From: Wyeomyia smithii
Lineage: Eukaryota > Arthropoda > Insecta > Diptera > Culicidae
Length of the DNA: 64,000 nucleotides
NCBI RefSeq assembly: GCF_029784165.1
Contig: NC_073694.1
Span: 41,583,006 to 41,647,005, forward strand
Reading direction: 5' to 3'
The notes under the pieces: generated by a model
Databases searched by the model: none
Seen by the model: the letters and a program-made list of their open reading frames with translations, nothing else
What the model was told of the DNA's origin: nothing
Translations under genes and position numbers: made by a program
Shown here: in pieces, positions 45,663-55,734 of the stretch
Numbering within the stretch: position 1 is the first letter of the stretch
Layout: each line of letters begins with the position of its first letter

Positions 45663-45988
45663 ATCTGTCAAGATACTCGAGCGTGACCCACCTTCAACAG
45701 CAACTGTTGGGTTGTTCTTTTTACAATTTCTTCAAATTTCGATGCTATGTTTCTCTATTTAAAATTATTCACCGCGGACCTCACTACCTGTTTGAAAAGT
45801 TGGTACCATTTAGAAGTACTAGAGTTCGTAACTTTGTAGTTGCGCATCATGAAACTGCATTTTACAGCAGTACTTTCTTCGTACGGGCAATTAGCCTTTG
45901 GAATCTACTTCCGAATGAAATCAAAACAATTGAAACAACGAAAAGATTCCGTTTCGTATGTGAAAGCTGGCTGAATGAAAGGTATTAG
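45663..45988 (+). pseudogene. CR1-like LINE, 3' coding end resumed
   Basis: After the Jockey poly(A) the host element continues with VTHLQQQLLGCSFYNFFKFR, CYVSLFKIIHRGPHYLFEKL, then HHETAFYSSTFFVRAISLWN and LLPNEIKTIETTKRF. The YLFxxL...SFxxRxxxLWNxLPxEI pattern is the usual C-terminal end of this LINE group. The frame stops at 45988. The duplicated LSR codons on both sides of the Jockey insert confirm the join. Confidence 0.82.
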
Positions 45989-46183
45989 CATGAGTTGTTG
46001 GATTGTTGAGTGATGATCAGGGTAACATGTATAGTAAGTTTTTTTTTGTTCAAGTAACAAAGTTTAATTAAAAGTATATTGAGTAGAATGTGGTGTGAAC
46101 AGCAAAATTGCGATTGTAGAAATTGAGAAGGATTAACCCTTACTCTACATGTATAAATTGAAGAATAAACAAGAATAATAGTA

Positions 46184-46903
46184 CAGGTCGGACTCGATTA
46201 TCCGGAGACTTGATTATCCGGGGGCTCGATTAACCGGGGCTCGATTAACCGGGGCTCGATTATCCGGATAAAATGGTTCGATTACCCGGAGTATTTTTTT
46301 ATTGTATTTCTATAACGTACTTCTGTCTTTCCGGGTCATTGGGAGATTCGGGGTTATACATAATTGTAGCGGTACAAGCCCCGTTTCGCTTGGGCAGTTC
46401 GTTTTTGGCAGCTTTCTTGTCATTCCTTCAACCGATTCTTACTCAATAACTTTTAAAAGAAAGGTATTATGATTTTTTTTTGCCAATGAGGACAACCGCT
46501 ATTGGTAAACCGATTTCGTATTCATAGCAGGAACATATTCCTGTAATATAATGGCCATGATCATTGCAGTACTTAGAAACACAAGCAGGCCTGTACCGGT
46601 TCTGTTCCGGATACTCTCGGTTTATTGAACCAAAACTCATCAAGCGAACTTAATAACAACTAGAATTCCGCAAAGTAGTCCAGCTCGAGCGTCTCGGTCG
46701 TTATAGGTCACTCAATAAATAGAAAAAATACATGAGTGTTGTTTTATTTCGTTTTTCCATCTTCGAGATAATCATTATAACAAAAGTTATTATCACGTAT
46801 ATATGTATAACAAACTCCGACAAACAGTTTAAAGACAGTTTTTAATTTTTTTCGTCGGCACATGAAATGTTTTTCAAAACTCCGGATAATCGAGTCCGAC
46901 CTG
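46184..46903. mobile_element. pogo/Tigger-like DNA element, 720 bp
   Basis: It has TA on both sides (46182-46183 and 46904-46905) and perfect inverted ends CAGGTCGGACTCGATTATCC plus GGAG. Just inside the left end, GGGGCTCGATTAACC-type units are repeated four or five times. Ends starting CAG with a TA target fit Tigger/pogo. No transposase frame is visible, so it is non-autonomous. Confidence 0.88.
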
Positions 46904-46905
46904 TA

Positions 46906-49449
46906 CTATATTTCAGTCGAACAAATGTGGCAATCTAAAGTAGTTCTCTTTAGTTCTCTTTGTTTGATTATATATAGGTCAATTTACATTTATATTTCTA
47001 TAACTAGAGTTGCTTCAACCTTTTGGTATATTATACTTAAGATGCTCTTCACGGGCATTCATGGAGAACTTTGTTATGTTAGGACCAAAGCGTAGTCTAT
47101 AAATATAAATGAACCGCAACCGAAAATGATTTTGCATCTCCAGCATGACCCAAGGACGGCATTTTGTGTCTATCTTTTATTTCCCTTCGGTTTCACAAGC
47201 TGCCGACTGTAGACAGACGAAAATGGTCAACTTCAACGATACGTGTCCCCTTCAAAAATAGATTGAAATATTCTATTAGAACTGCTTAACACTGCGCTGC
47301 TCCTTTCGACCCCAAAATGTGTGAACCGTATCCGGACGTTAAAGTGGTACTTTATCAAAACTCGTGCTCGCAATGCGTGACCATGATTTCCGCCGTGAAC
47401 CGCCGGAAGCGGCAACTAACCGCGGAATGTGGAAACATGAATTGCTATTCCGCAAACTTTCCGGCGAACAGCATTTTCACCACGCGTTGGCTGCGGAAAT
47501 CCCAAGATGTAAACCCAATGATATGGATTCCGAAGGCATCGTCAGTTCACTCGGGGAGATAATAATGCTCGTAGAACGTGGCCCGAATTTCAAATGGGTA
47601 AATATTAGTTTCTAGGACATGAGAATTCTTTTGTTCACGTGTTTTTGATGGGAATGAAAACTGCGTCATTTTTTCCTCATTCAAAGTGCCATTAATCATA
47701 AGACAGCTAGTTAAAATATACAAATTTTATCCTAATTAGTCCTCTCTCAAAGAAAGGTTCGTCTCGTTTAGCAGGAATTCCCCAACCTGACATGATTCTG
47801 TTCTCTCAGAATAATGTTTACCCTTGAGGTGGTGATACTGGATTTGCACAAACACAAATATTATTACTCGTCGATAGGATAACCGCATAGCACAATATCT
47901 GGTGCTGACGTATGTTATCTTTGCCTTAAAGGATTAGTTTTGCTTGGCGAGATGGGGAGCTCAGAGATGTGGGCGTTTGCTTGAGGAAACATTAATTAAC
48001 ATGTTCGGATACGTCCATGTTACGGAAGTAAATATTTACGATAACAGTTTTTGTGTGATCCTTTAAGGGCTACTGTGTTGCTTTTTTATTATTACCGTTC
48101 TGTGATGGGGCAGGCTGGAAAGCACTAAAAGCGCCTGTCAAATATTTGTCCAGAGGAATATTATGTCTTTAATTAAAAACAAATATACTAATTACAGCGG
48201 CATCGTAATTTCTTTCTTGGGAACATTTCTACTAACGCACATTACATTTTTTTTCGACATGAAAATGTTGAGTTGTGTGGGGCAAAAGTTGGCTTGTCGC
48301 AAAAAATTGACTCATTTTATAATTGGCATATTTGCCCCGCATTACTCTATATTGAGAACATCTTCTTTTCCCACCGTACTAACTGTACCCCTTGTTCCTT
48401 GCCAAATCGAAGCCTCACTGAACTAAGCATCCAGAACGTGAAAAAAATGTATTCGCCCTCAAACTCCGAGCGCTCGCAGCTATCGAACGACAAATTTTTC
48501 GGTACATGCAAACGGAAATTGGACACATTTATTGTTGCTTCACCATAAACTCGCAGGGTCGTAAATCAACTTCCCAAAGCGGTGCTGTATGGCACTCGCA
48601 GCCGTCTCGCGTTGGGCTGTGAACCAGCGAAAAACATCACCCCCCTAATTCGGGGAGTTGGGATGAGGCTGATGGATCACAATATCGGAACAGCCAAGTC
48701 ACCGAGTTTAAATGCAACCTTGGTGAACGTGGCGACATTTTTGAGCGTTTCCCTGATTGATGGATTCTTAGTCGGAAGGAAATCAACGCGATACTATAAA
48801 ATGTTATGAACCTGAATTAACGCTGCTGGCCAAAACATACGGAATTTATATGGAACACGGCATGATTTCAGATACTCTTCATTTTTTTTTGCCAATTGAA
48901 ATGACTATCACTGAGCATGACATGTTAAAACCCAATTAAAGTATCTATTCTAATTTGCGCTACTCAAACATATTTCAACCGTTTCGCCTCCTCTGAAATC
49001 CTCGGTTGCGTGTGTAAAAATGATATTGATGAAGATTCATGTAAACGTCGTTCAGCCCGTTTTCATTCCCGCCGAGGGATGAGTATGAAGTAGGATGCGA
49101 GGGATCGAAAAGGTAAATTTATTCTATCGGCGTTATTGAATATGACGTGCCACGTTGAAAGGAGAGTTAATATGTTTACGAGACCTATTGACTTTCAAAT
49201 TTGTCGCTACACTAAATACGTTTCGATCTGAGGTAGAAAAGATTTCGTTTGGGCGGGACATTATTTTTGGAGCATTATTAAATAATGTTCCAATGATATG
49301 TATCAAATTACTTGAAATAATAATTACGACATCCAGCAGTTCTTTCCGAATTATTTTTTTTTCGATTTTAGGAAAATATAAGAAAACAATACAGAACAAA
49401 GACCTCGTTCAAGCACCATATCTAACATTGTTGTGGTGAAAAGGCTGAG
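46906..49449. other. Largely featureless stretch with one possible exon
   Basis: Between 47343 and 47599 an open, GC-richer frame (reading RDHDFRREPPEAATNRGMWK and SLGEIIMLVERGPNFKW) ends at a TGG|GTAAAT donor-like site. I do not recognise it. A second GC-richer patch at 48440-48800 shows no motif. Nothing else can be supported here. Confidence 0.25.
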
Positions 49450-49610
49450 GCAAACGTTGGCTTTATATACGCACCAATGAACCACAAACCACAATGCGTG
49501 GTGAAGGAAGCGTTTTATGAATACCGAAAACACGACGTCAAAATCATCAGCGAGAACATGAATGCACAGGTCGGAAGATTTTTGACGTAAAATTACGTGT
49601 TACGGCAACA
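49450..49610 (+). pseudogene. Short RTE endonuclease fragment
   Basis: The + strand reads NVGFIYAPMNHKP and then KEAFYEYRKHDVKIISENMN followed by AQVGR. Compare KHDIKIVIGDFNVQVGQ in the RTE at 38.6 kb. Only about 50 codons remain and the GDFN block has become ENMN. It is an isolated shard with no adjoining RTE sequence. Confidence 0.6.
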
Positions 49611-51069
49611 TAGGGGTGCAGCTTGAAAAACCGAAAACCGAAATTAGCTATGCGTCTCTCTAAACGCCGAAAATTGTGATTATGTTTGGCTGACTATTGT
49701 GTTATTGAATAATGTAGAGTCTCCATAAAACGCATGAATTGACTGATCAAAGTTGAAAACAAGGCCAAGCATCCGGCGAAACTTTCAATATTAGTCTAAA
49801 TCAAACTGAATAACCAATTGTTTTCTTCCACCAGCAGCACCGTCGACATTAAGGTGTATAAACGATTTGACTTTGTAATCGATTTGTTGTTGTTTTACTC
49901 GCTCGAACGATCCAGCCATCAGAAGGACAACTGTTAGCACTCACGTATAAAATTAAGCAGGCGACGATTGCAAAAATATCGCAGCCTTTCTCAGCAGATG
50001 GATAAACAGAAGAAATTGGTGGACCGCACTGCACAGCAGTCCGGACAAGTTGGGCCCATAACGTAGTAAGCAAGAATAACGTCGCGAAGCGATTGATTTA
50101 TCATGTTAGTAATTTTGCTCGGATCTTTAGGTACTGCATGATCATAGCATGAAGCGGCCTAATCCTACTTTTTGACGTAGAACTACGGTTTTCTTTAGCT
50201 TATCACATATGGGCGTGAATCGAAGAACTATTAACGGAAACGGGATGAATTTTTTTCCTTTTTTAAGTGCTTATAAGTACGTTTGTTTTCAACCGATTTT
50301 CTTCATTCTTGCAGCCATCGATTGGAAAATTATGTACGCATCCGCCCAAATGCAGGAAAATGTTGTTTGATTATGCGAGCTATTGTACTATTGATGATTG
50401 TCAAGCCTTGGCAGAGCTGCATGCCACAACGGGTCGACGTGTGGCGATCGTCGAGGGCGCACAATATAGGTGTGCCCACTGACAGTACCGAACAGTCCCG
50501 GACCAGCAGCGGGAGGTCGCCTAGGGGTGGTGGACATCGGACCAGGGACAGTCGACTCCTCGCAAAAGCCACAAGCACCCGGAAGCACCTCTGACGGAGC
50601 GAATATAGCCACTCCCATCACCATAAAGCACTAACCCGCCCATCGGGACTGATGTCAGTAAAGTTCCGATTATGGCAACTGGTAGCGTAGTGAACGGATA
50701 TGAGCTGGATTTCGTAATGGTACCGCGTCCTCGGGCTGGCACCTGCATCGAGCTCCCTTAGTAAAGTCGTGTGACAACGGCTTGAAATGGTGAGGTGGTA
50801 CCCGGTGCAGGGGTCTCCGTCCCATGAAACCTGGCAGGCCTTCCAGTACGTTCCGAGTCTATTGCCTGGTGAGAATCAGGCAGAAGTAGGATCAGATGGT
50901 TGTTCCTGACTTGCGCCGGTCGGTGGATTCATAGTTGCCCATAAGGCGCTATGACTGCTTACCCTAGCCATGACCTCACTGCTTCGGCATAGACCACCAT
51001 TGGACCACATAGGCGACTACTCCACCATGGACAAGGATAGCGGCTGGAAGGGGGACCCAATTAACTAAA

Positions 51070-52468
51070 ATGAACCCTTCAAAAACGAATGAGACGGGTG
51101 CGGAGGGGTTACCAAATCCCTTCGCACGACGTAGCATCCAGCGGTCTCCGCAGAAGAAGGCGGAGACGGATGCGGCGAAGTCTGGAGGTGGAAAAACGGC
51201 GAATCCGTCGGTGTCCACACCAGACATTTCGATAGACGGTCCCTTGCTAGTCAAGGCCGTAGAAAGGTCTATGGACACACGGCCAAGAGTGGCGGCGCTG
51301 TCTGAACAACTCGATGCCATAATCGAGTTCGCGGCGAACAGGCGAAACATCGCTGGCGACCTGAAGCAGAGCCTCCTCCTGCTTCGGAGCACCATTGATG
51401 AAGCCAGAAGAACGAAGGACTCGTAGCTCGGGTGAAGGCAGCCGAGAAAGCGGCCATGACCGGGAGGGCGACACCATCTAAAGAGGTGCAGACAGACGCC
51501 CCCTCGTTCGCGTCGGTCTGCTCCACGGGGTAGGTCGCTAAGCGAACGAGGCAGTCCCCGGGGGAAACGGCCTCCGGGAACACCAAGAAACGATTGGTCG
51601 TGCTACTCTCACGGGAGAACACGGGTTGTTCAAGGTCCACCACGGAAAAGGCACAGGTGGAGGCTACGGGTAACCCTTGGACTACCGTAGAGGGTAGGAA
51701 GCGTCGGGAAGGTGCGACGCGCCAAGATGGCGGAGCGGCCAGAGGACCAAAAAAGGTCAAGAAGGCGCGGAGTAGGGGTGATGCCCTCATACTCAAGACG
51801 GATGGGTCGAAGTACTCAGAAGTCTTGAAGAAGATGAGGGAGGAAACCCAGCTCGAGGATCTGGGGGCGGATGTGCGGAGTATGCGGGGCGGATGTGCGA
51901 GATGAAACTTGAGCTCCGGAAGTACGCCAAGAACAAGGGGGCTACCTACAAAACGGTAGTGGAAAAGGTCCTAGAGACGGAGGTGCAAGTGCGGGCACTC
52001 ACCTCAGAAGTGACTCTTTAGCTTAAAAACCTGGACGAAATCACTGAGGGGTGCGACATTGCACAAGTCCTCAAAGCGAAGTGCGGGGTGGAGGTGGCCA
52101 AGGAGTCAATCCGCCTCCGCAAAGGTCCGGCGGGGACCCAGGTAGCTACCTTCCGACTACCGTCGGCGGACGCTAACCTGGCCCTGAAAGAGGGCAAGTT
52201 GAAGGTCGGGAGATCTGTATGTCCTCTGGGCATACTACAGCAACCAGACATTTGCTTCCGGTGCTTCGAGGGCGGATATAAGTCCTGGACCTGCAAGGGG
52301 CCCGATAGGAGCCAGCTGTGCAGGCGATGTGGAGGTGCGGGCCATAAAGCAAAGGACTGTGGGGAGTCTCCCAAGTGCATGGTATGTTCCGGGAAACGAG
52401 ACACCAAACACGTTATGGGAGGCCCAAGGTGCTCAGCCGGTAAGCCGGCTGCGAAACCACGGGCGTAA
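51070..52468 (+). pseudogene. R1-clade ORF1 (gag-like, CCHC zinc knuckles)
   Basis: ORF1 starts at ATG 51070 (MNPSKTNETGAEG...). It reads until TAG at 51424, resumes in other frames through 51905, and closes with the frame 52088-52468. The last part carries CFRCFEGGYKSWTCKG, CRRCGGAGHKAKDC and CMVCSGKRDTKHVMGGPRC, three cysteine-histidine knuckles of the R1 gag type that bind RNA. In the first knuckle the expected GH is GY-K, so its histidine is missing. At least three frame disruptions are present. The TAA stop at 52466 overlaps the ATG of ORF2 (TAATG), as in R1 elements. Confidence 0.85.
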
Positions 52469-53074
52469 TGGTGACGCAACTAAACCTGAACCATTGTTTC
52501 ACGGCTCAGCAGCTGCTACACCAAGCAGCCACTGAGTCGTTGTCGGACATCGCCATCATATCGGACCCCTATCGCATCCCTCCCGGAAACGGTAACTGGG
52601 TTGCGGATAAGTCCAGTATGGCGGCCATATGTACGACGAGCAAGTTCCCGGTTCAGGTGGTTGTCTCAACCTCAGAAGAAGGGTACGTAGTTGCTAAGGT
52701 GAACGGAGTGTTCTACTGCAGTTGCTATGCTCCGCCTCGTTGGTCTACCGAAAGGTTCACCCAGATGGTCGACCTCCTATCCATGGCGCTAACGGGCCTA
52801 ATGCCGTTGGTGGTGGCGGGCGACTTCAACGCTTGGGAACAAAAGTACATTTAGCAGAAATGGCGCGGAGTCGATCATCGACGTGACGTTCTCCAGCCCA
52901 GGACTGATCAAGAACTGGAGGGTAGACGATGGCTACACTAATAGCGACCACCAGTCGGTCTGTTGTAGTGTAGACAACAACAAGAGGCGGCAAGCGTCGG
53001 GTAGAGTCAACACTCCGACCGTTCGCGGGTGGAAGACATCGTACTTTGATGCCGTGGTATTCGAGAGGCAATGA
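52468..53074 (+). pseudogene. R1-clade ORF2 endonuclease domain, with internal deletion
   Basis: The frame from ATG 52468 gives LNLNHCFTAQQLLHQAATES, DIAIISDPYRIPPG, GVFYCSCYAPPRWSTERF and PLVVAGDFNAWEQ. It is cut short at 52854. The neighbouring frame resumes with TFSRNGAESIIDVTFSSPGL and NWRVDDGYTNSDHQSV. The GDFNAW, IDVTF and SDH blocks are visible, but roughly 40 codons between GDFNAW and the FxRNG motif are deleted. In the first block the usual ExK-type Glu is replaced by Asp (ISDPYR). Confidence 0.85.
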
Positions 53075-53456
53075 GAAGGGAGCGTGAGGGGGGCAGTTGT
53101 ATCGCGGGCGTGCGACGCCACCATGCCTAGGACTCGCCAACCTAGGAATGGGGAGCCACCGGTTTACTGGTAGACGGACGCGATAGCCGACCTTCGCAGT
53201 GTGTGCCTTCGTGCAAGACGGAGGATGCAGCGTGCGCGAAACGAAGAAGAGAGGACAGAGCGCCGCACAGCATTCTGTTCGGCAAGATCGACGCTAAAGA
53301 GTGCGATAAAGGCCAGCAAGAGGGCCTGCTTCGATAGGCTATGTGCGAGTGCCAATACAAATCCGTGGGGTGACGCCTACAGGATCGTAATGGCCAAGAC
53401 TAAAGGCGCGCTGGCGCCTGCAGAGCGATCACCAGCGATGCTGGAGCGTATCATCG

Positions 53457-54461
53457 ATGGACTTTTTCCGCGCCACGAGCCAAGTCCTTGGCCTCCGGCG
53501 GTCGAGTCTCACGTCCGACGTTCCAGTATCTCAGATGCCGAGAATCCAATCCGTGAGCGACGACAGCCGTGTCGAGGCAGGGGAGGAGGCAAGGGTTACG
53601 CATGAGGAGCTCATCGTGATCGCCAAATCCCTAAAGATGAGCAAGGCACCGGGACCGGATGGTATCCCTGACCTGGCGACCAGGCTGGCGATAAAAACTG
53701 CCCCCGGGCTGTTCAGGGCAGTCATGCAGAGGTGCCTGGATGACTGTCTCTTTCCGGACTGGTGGAAGCGGCAGAGACTGGTCTTATTGCCAAAGGCTGG
53801 GAAACCGCCAGGGGACCCATCGGCATATAGGCCTATCTGCCTGCTGGACTACGCGGGCAAGGTGCTTGAGAGGATCATCCTCAACAGACTGGTGAGGTAC
53901 ACGGAGGGTGTACACGGTCTGGCAAGTAACCAGTTCGGCTTCCGGAAGGGCAGGTCCACGCTGGATGCAATCTTTTCCGTCATCAAGATGGCGGAGGTAG
54001 GAATCCAGCGCAAGAGAATACGCTATTGCGCAATCGTCACGCTCGACGTGAATAATGCGTTCAATAGCGCCAGTTGGGACTCCATAGCGCTCGCGCTCAG
54101 GAGCATCTATGTACCGGTGTCGCTGTACAAGATTCTGGAAAATTATTTCCATAATCGAGTACTTGTTTACGACACGGAGGACTTCTGCGGCCCAATTACC
54201 GCAGGAGATTCGCAAGGTTCTATCCTGGGTCCGGTGTTGTGGAATGTCATGTATGACGGAGTGTTGAAACTCAAGTTCCCTGTAGGGGTTGTGATCGTCG
54301 GCTTTGCAGACGACATAACGCTGGAGATTTACGCCGAGTCTATCGAGGAGGTCGAGTTGACGGCCGCACACTGTATACGCAAGGTCGAGGACTGGATGCG
54401 CTCCAGTAAACTGGAGCTCGCGCATCATAAGACGGAGGTCGACGGTTGTGAGCAACCGTAA
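53457..54461 (+). pseudogene. R1-clade reverse transcriptase
   Basis: The 334-codon frame carries SKAPGPDGIPDLATRLAIKT, LLPKAGKPPGDPSAYRPICL, GLASNQFGFRKGRSTLDAIF, VTLDVNNAFNSASWDSIALA, DSQGSILGPVLWNVMYDGVL and VIVGFADDITLEIYAESIEE. That is fingers and palm 0 to D in order. The catalytic FADD and the first Asp (TLDV) are both present. A frameshift near 54440 separates it from the thumb. This is the longest intact coding piece in the window; long open frames on the opposite strand here are shadows. Confidence 0.93.
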
Positions 54462-54954
54462 TTCGGAGCAACAGGCGGTAGTCAGAGTCGGAGATTGCAC
54501 CATCACCTCGAAGCGATCCCTGAAGCTCTTGGGGGTTATGGTGGACGACAAGCTCACGTTCGGGAGTCACGTCAACTATGCCTGTAAGAGGGGCTCATCG
54601 GTTATTGCAGCAGTATCTCGTATGATGTCCAATAGCTCAGCGGTTTATGGCAGCAAGCGAAGACTTCTTGCCAGCGTGGTTTCGTCCATACTTAGGTATG
54701 GTGGGCCAGTGTGGTCCAGAGCGCTAGGTACTAACAGTTACCATGGTAAACTGGAAAGTACCTACAGGCTCATGTGCCTGAGAGTTGCGAGTGCGTATCG
54801 TACGGTGGCATACGATGCAATCTGTGTCTTGTCCGGCATAATGCCTATCAGCATAGCCATCAAGGTGGACAGAGAGTGTTTCGACCAACGTGACAAAAGG
54901 GGCATACGAGTTACCAGAAGGTCATTCTCGATGCTCCGCTGGCAGCGGGAATGA
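54448..54954 (+). pseudogene. R1-clade ORF2 thumb segment
   Basis: The frame continues the reverse transcriptase product: RNSEQQAVVRVGDCTITSKR, SLKLLGVMVDDKLTFGSHVN and SILRYGGPVWSRALG, then YRLMCLRVASAYRTVAYDAI and CVLSGIMPI. These are the conserved K-L-G-V-xxDxKLxF and Y-G-xPxW blocks of R1/Jockey-type elements. It overlaps the preceding frame by 14 bases, the signature of a single frameshift. Confidence 0.85.
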
Positions 54955-54999
54955 TCCATTTCCAAAAAGGGCAGATGGACGCACCGACTCATACCGGAG

Positions 55000-55302
55000 A
55001 TATCCGGCTGGGTCGGGAGACGACATGATGAAGTGAACTTCATCCTGACACAAGTCCTGTCAGGCAATGGTTGTTTCACGCAATATTTGCACAGGTTCGG
55101 ACACGCGGGGTCCCCCATGTGTCCCGAGTGCGTGGAGGATGAGGAGACTGCTGAGCATGTCTTCTTCGTATGCCCCCGTTTCGTAAGAGCTAGGAGCGAC
55201 ATGATGGCTGTGAGTGGGCCTGGCACTACTCCGGACAATCTAGTCCGGAGGATGTGCGACGACCCGGACATCTGGAACGCGGTCTGTGCGACCGTCTGTT
55301 GA
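55000..55302 (+). pseudogene. R1-clade ORF2 C-terminal zinc-finger region
   Basis: The frame reads FILTQVLSGNGCFTQYLHRF, then CPECVEDEETAEHVFFVCPR and FVRARSDM. The C-x2-C...H-x4-C arrangement is the C-terminal knuckle typical of R1-clade ORF2 proteins. It stops at TGA 55300-55302, about 30 bases before the T/A-rich 3' terminus of the element. Confidence 0.85.
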
Positions 55303-55528
55303 TTTCTCCCCGCCACCTTTTTTTTAAAAAAAGCCTTGTTGAAACAAAAATTACGTGCTCTGATTGGTCGCTTGCTGACTTTTCTTAGAAAGGTCGACAG
55401 ACTTGGGCTATACAAGCTTGCTTCTGATCAATCTAATTATATTATTTTGGTTGATGGTGGGAGGGAAAAAGGGTCCTATATTAGCAATAGTGTAGCTTTG
55501 TCTTATTTTTGGCAACAACACAAGCAAG

Positions 55529-55726
55529 CAGGCCCGGATTTAAGGGGGGGCCAAGGAGGCAAATGCCCCGGGCTCACTATTCCCGGATGGGAAGACAGAG
55601 TGACGACCTTTTTTTTTGCTCGTCACCTTCCAGTGAAGCGAAAATTTTTTACCTCGTTTTGTTTCGAGAAAAGAGGACCCCACGAAAATTTCTGCCTCGG
55701 GCCCCCACCACCTAAATCCGTCCCTG
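55529..55726. mobile_element. hAT-like MITE, 198 bp, with 8-bp target duplication
   Basis: The inverted ends are CAGGCCCGGATTTAAGGGGG and its complement-like CACCACCTAAATCCGTCCCTG. The flanks are CAAGCAAG (55521-55528) and CAAGCGAG (55727-55734), seven of eight identical. Both ends carry GGCAAATGCCCCGGGC / CTCGGGCCCC subterminal blocks. No coding capacity. A partial relative lies at 60542-60592. Confidence 0.9.
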
Positions 55727-55734
55727 CAAGCGAG

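Larger units (their letters stand above)
42075..45990 (+). mobile_element. CR1-like LINE, 5'-truncated, split by two younger insertions
   Basis: The pieces line up as one element: FKRLRNKVTEY and STKELWTKLKQLNVID (42075-42172), then GASDSIKYNNTGDDINTFFG to the palm (43611 onward), then a 3' part from about 45663 to 45988. A hAT-like element (42173-43610) and a Jockey fragment (about 44850-45662) interrupt it. Upstream endonuclease sequence was not found. Frameshifts and a deletion near 43910 make it inactive. The clade call (CR1/L2 group) rests on motif order and the C-terminal pattern, not on a tree. Confidence 0.8.
50411..55330 (+). mobile_element. R1-clade non-LTR retrotransposon, decayed
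   Basis: The element has a GC-rich 5' leader (50411-51069), a gag-like ORF1 with CCHC knuckles, and ORF2 with endonuclease, reverse transcriptase and a terminal zinc-finger region. It ends in a short T/A run near 55330. AAGCCTTG occurs at 50403-50410 and again at 55331-55338, exactly at both edges, and is a candidate 8-bp target duplication. GC content is far above the surroundings. Several frameshifts, stops and an internal deletion inactivate both ORFs. Confidence 0.88.

Noticed and set aside
51269..51796. 175-codon open frame on the - strand
   Set aside because: Antisense shadow of the GC-rich R1 ORF1; no recognisable domain.
53784..54557. 257-codon open frame on the - strand
   Set aside because: It lies antisense to the R1 reverse transcriptase, whose + strand frame has all palm motifs; the - strand peptide shows no motif.
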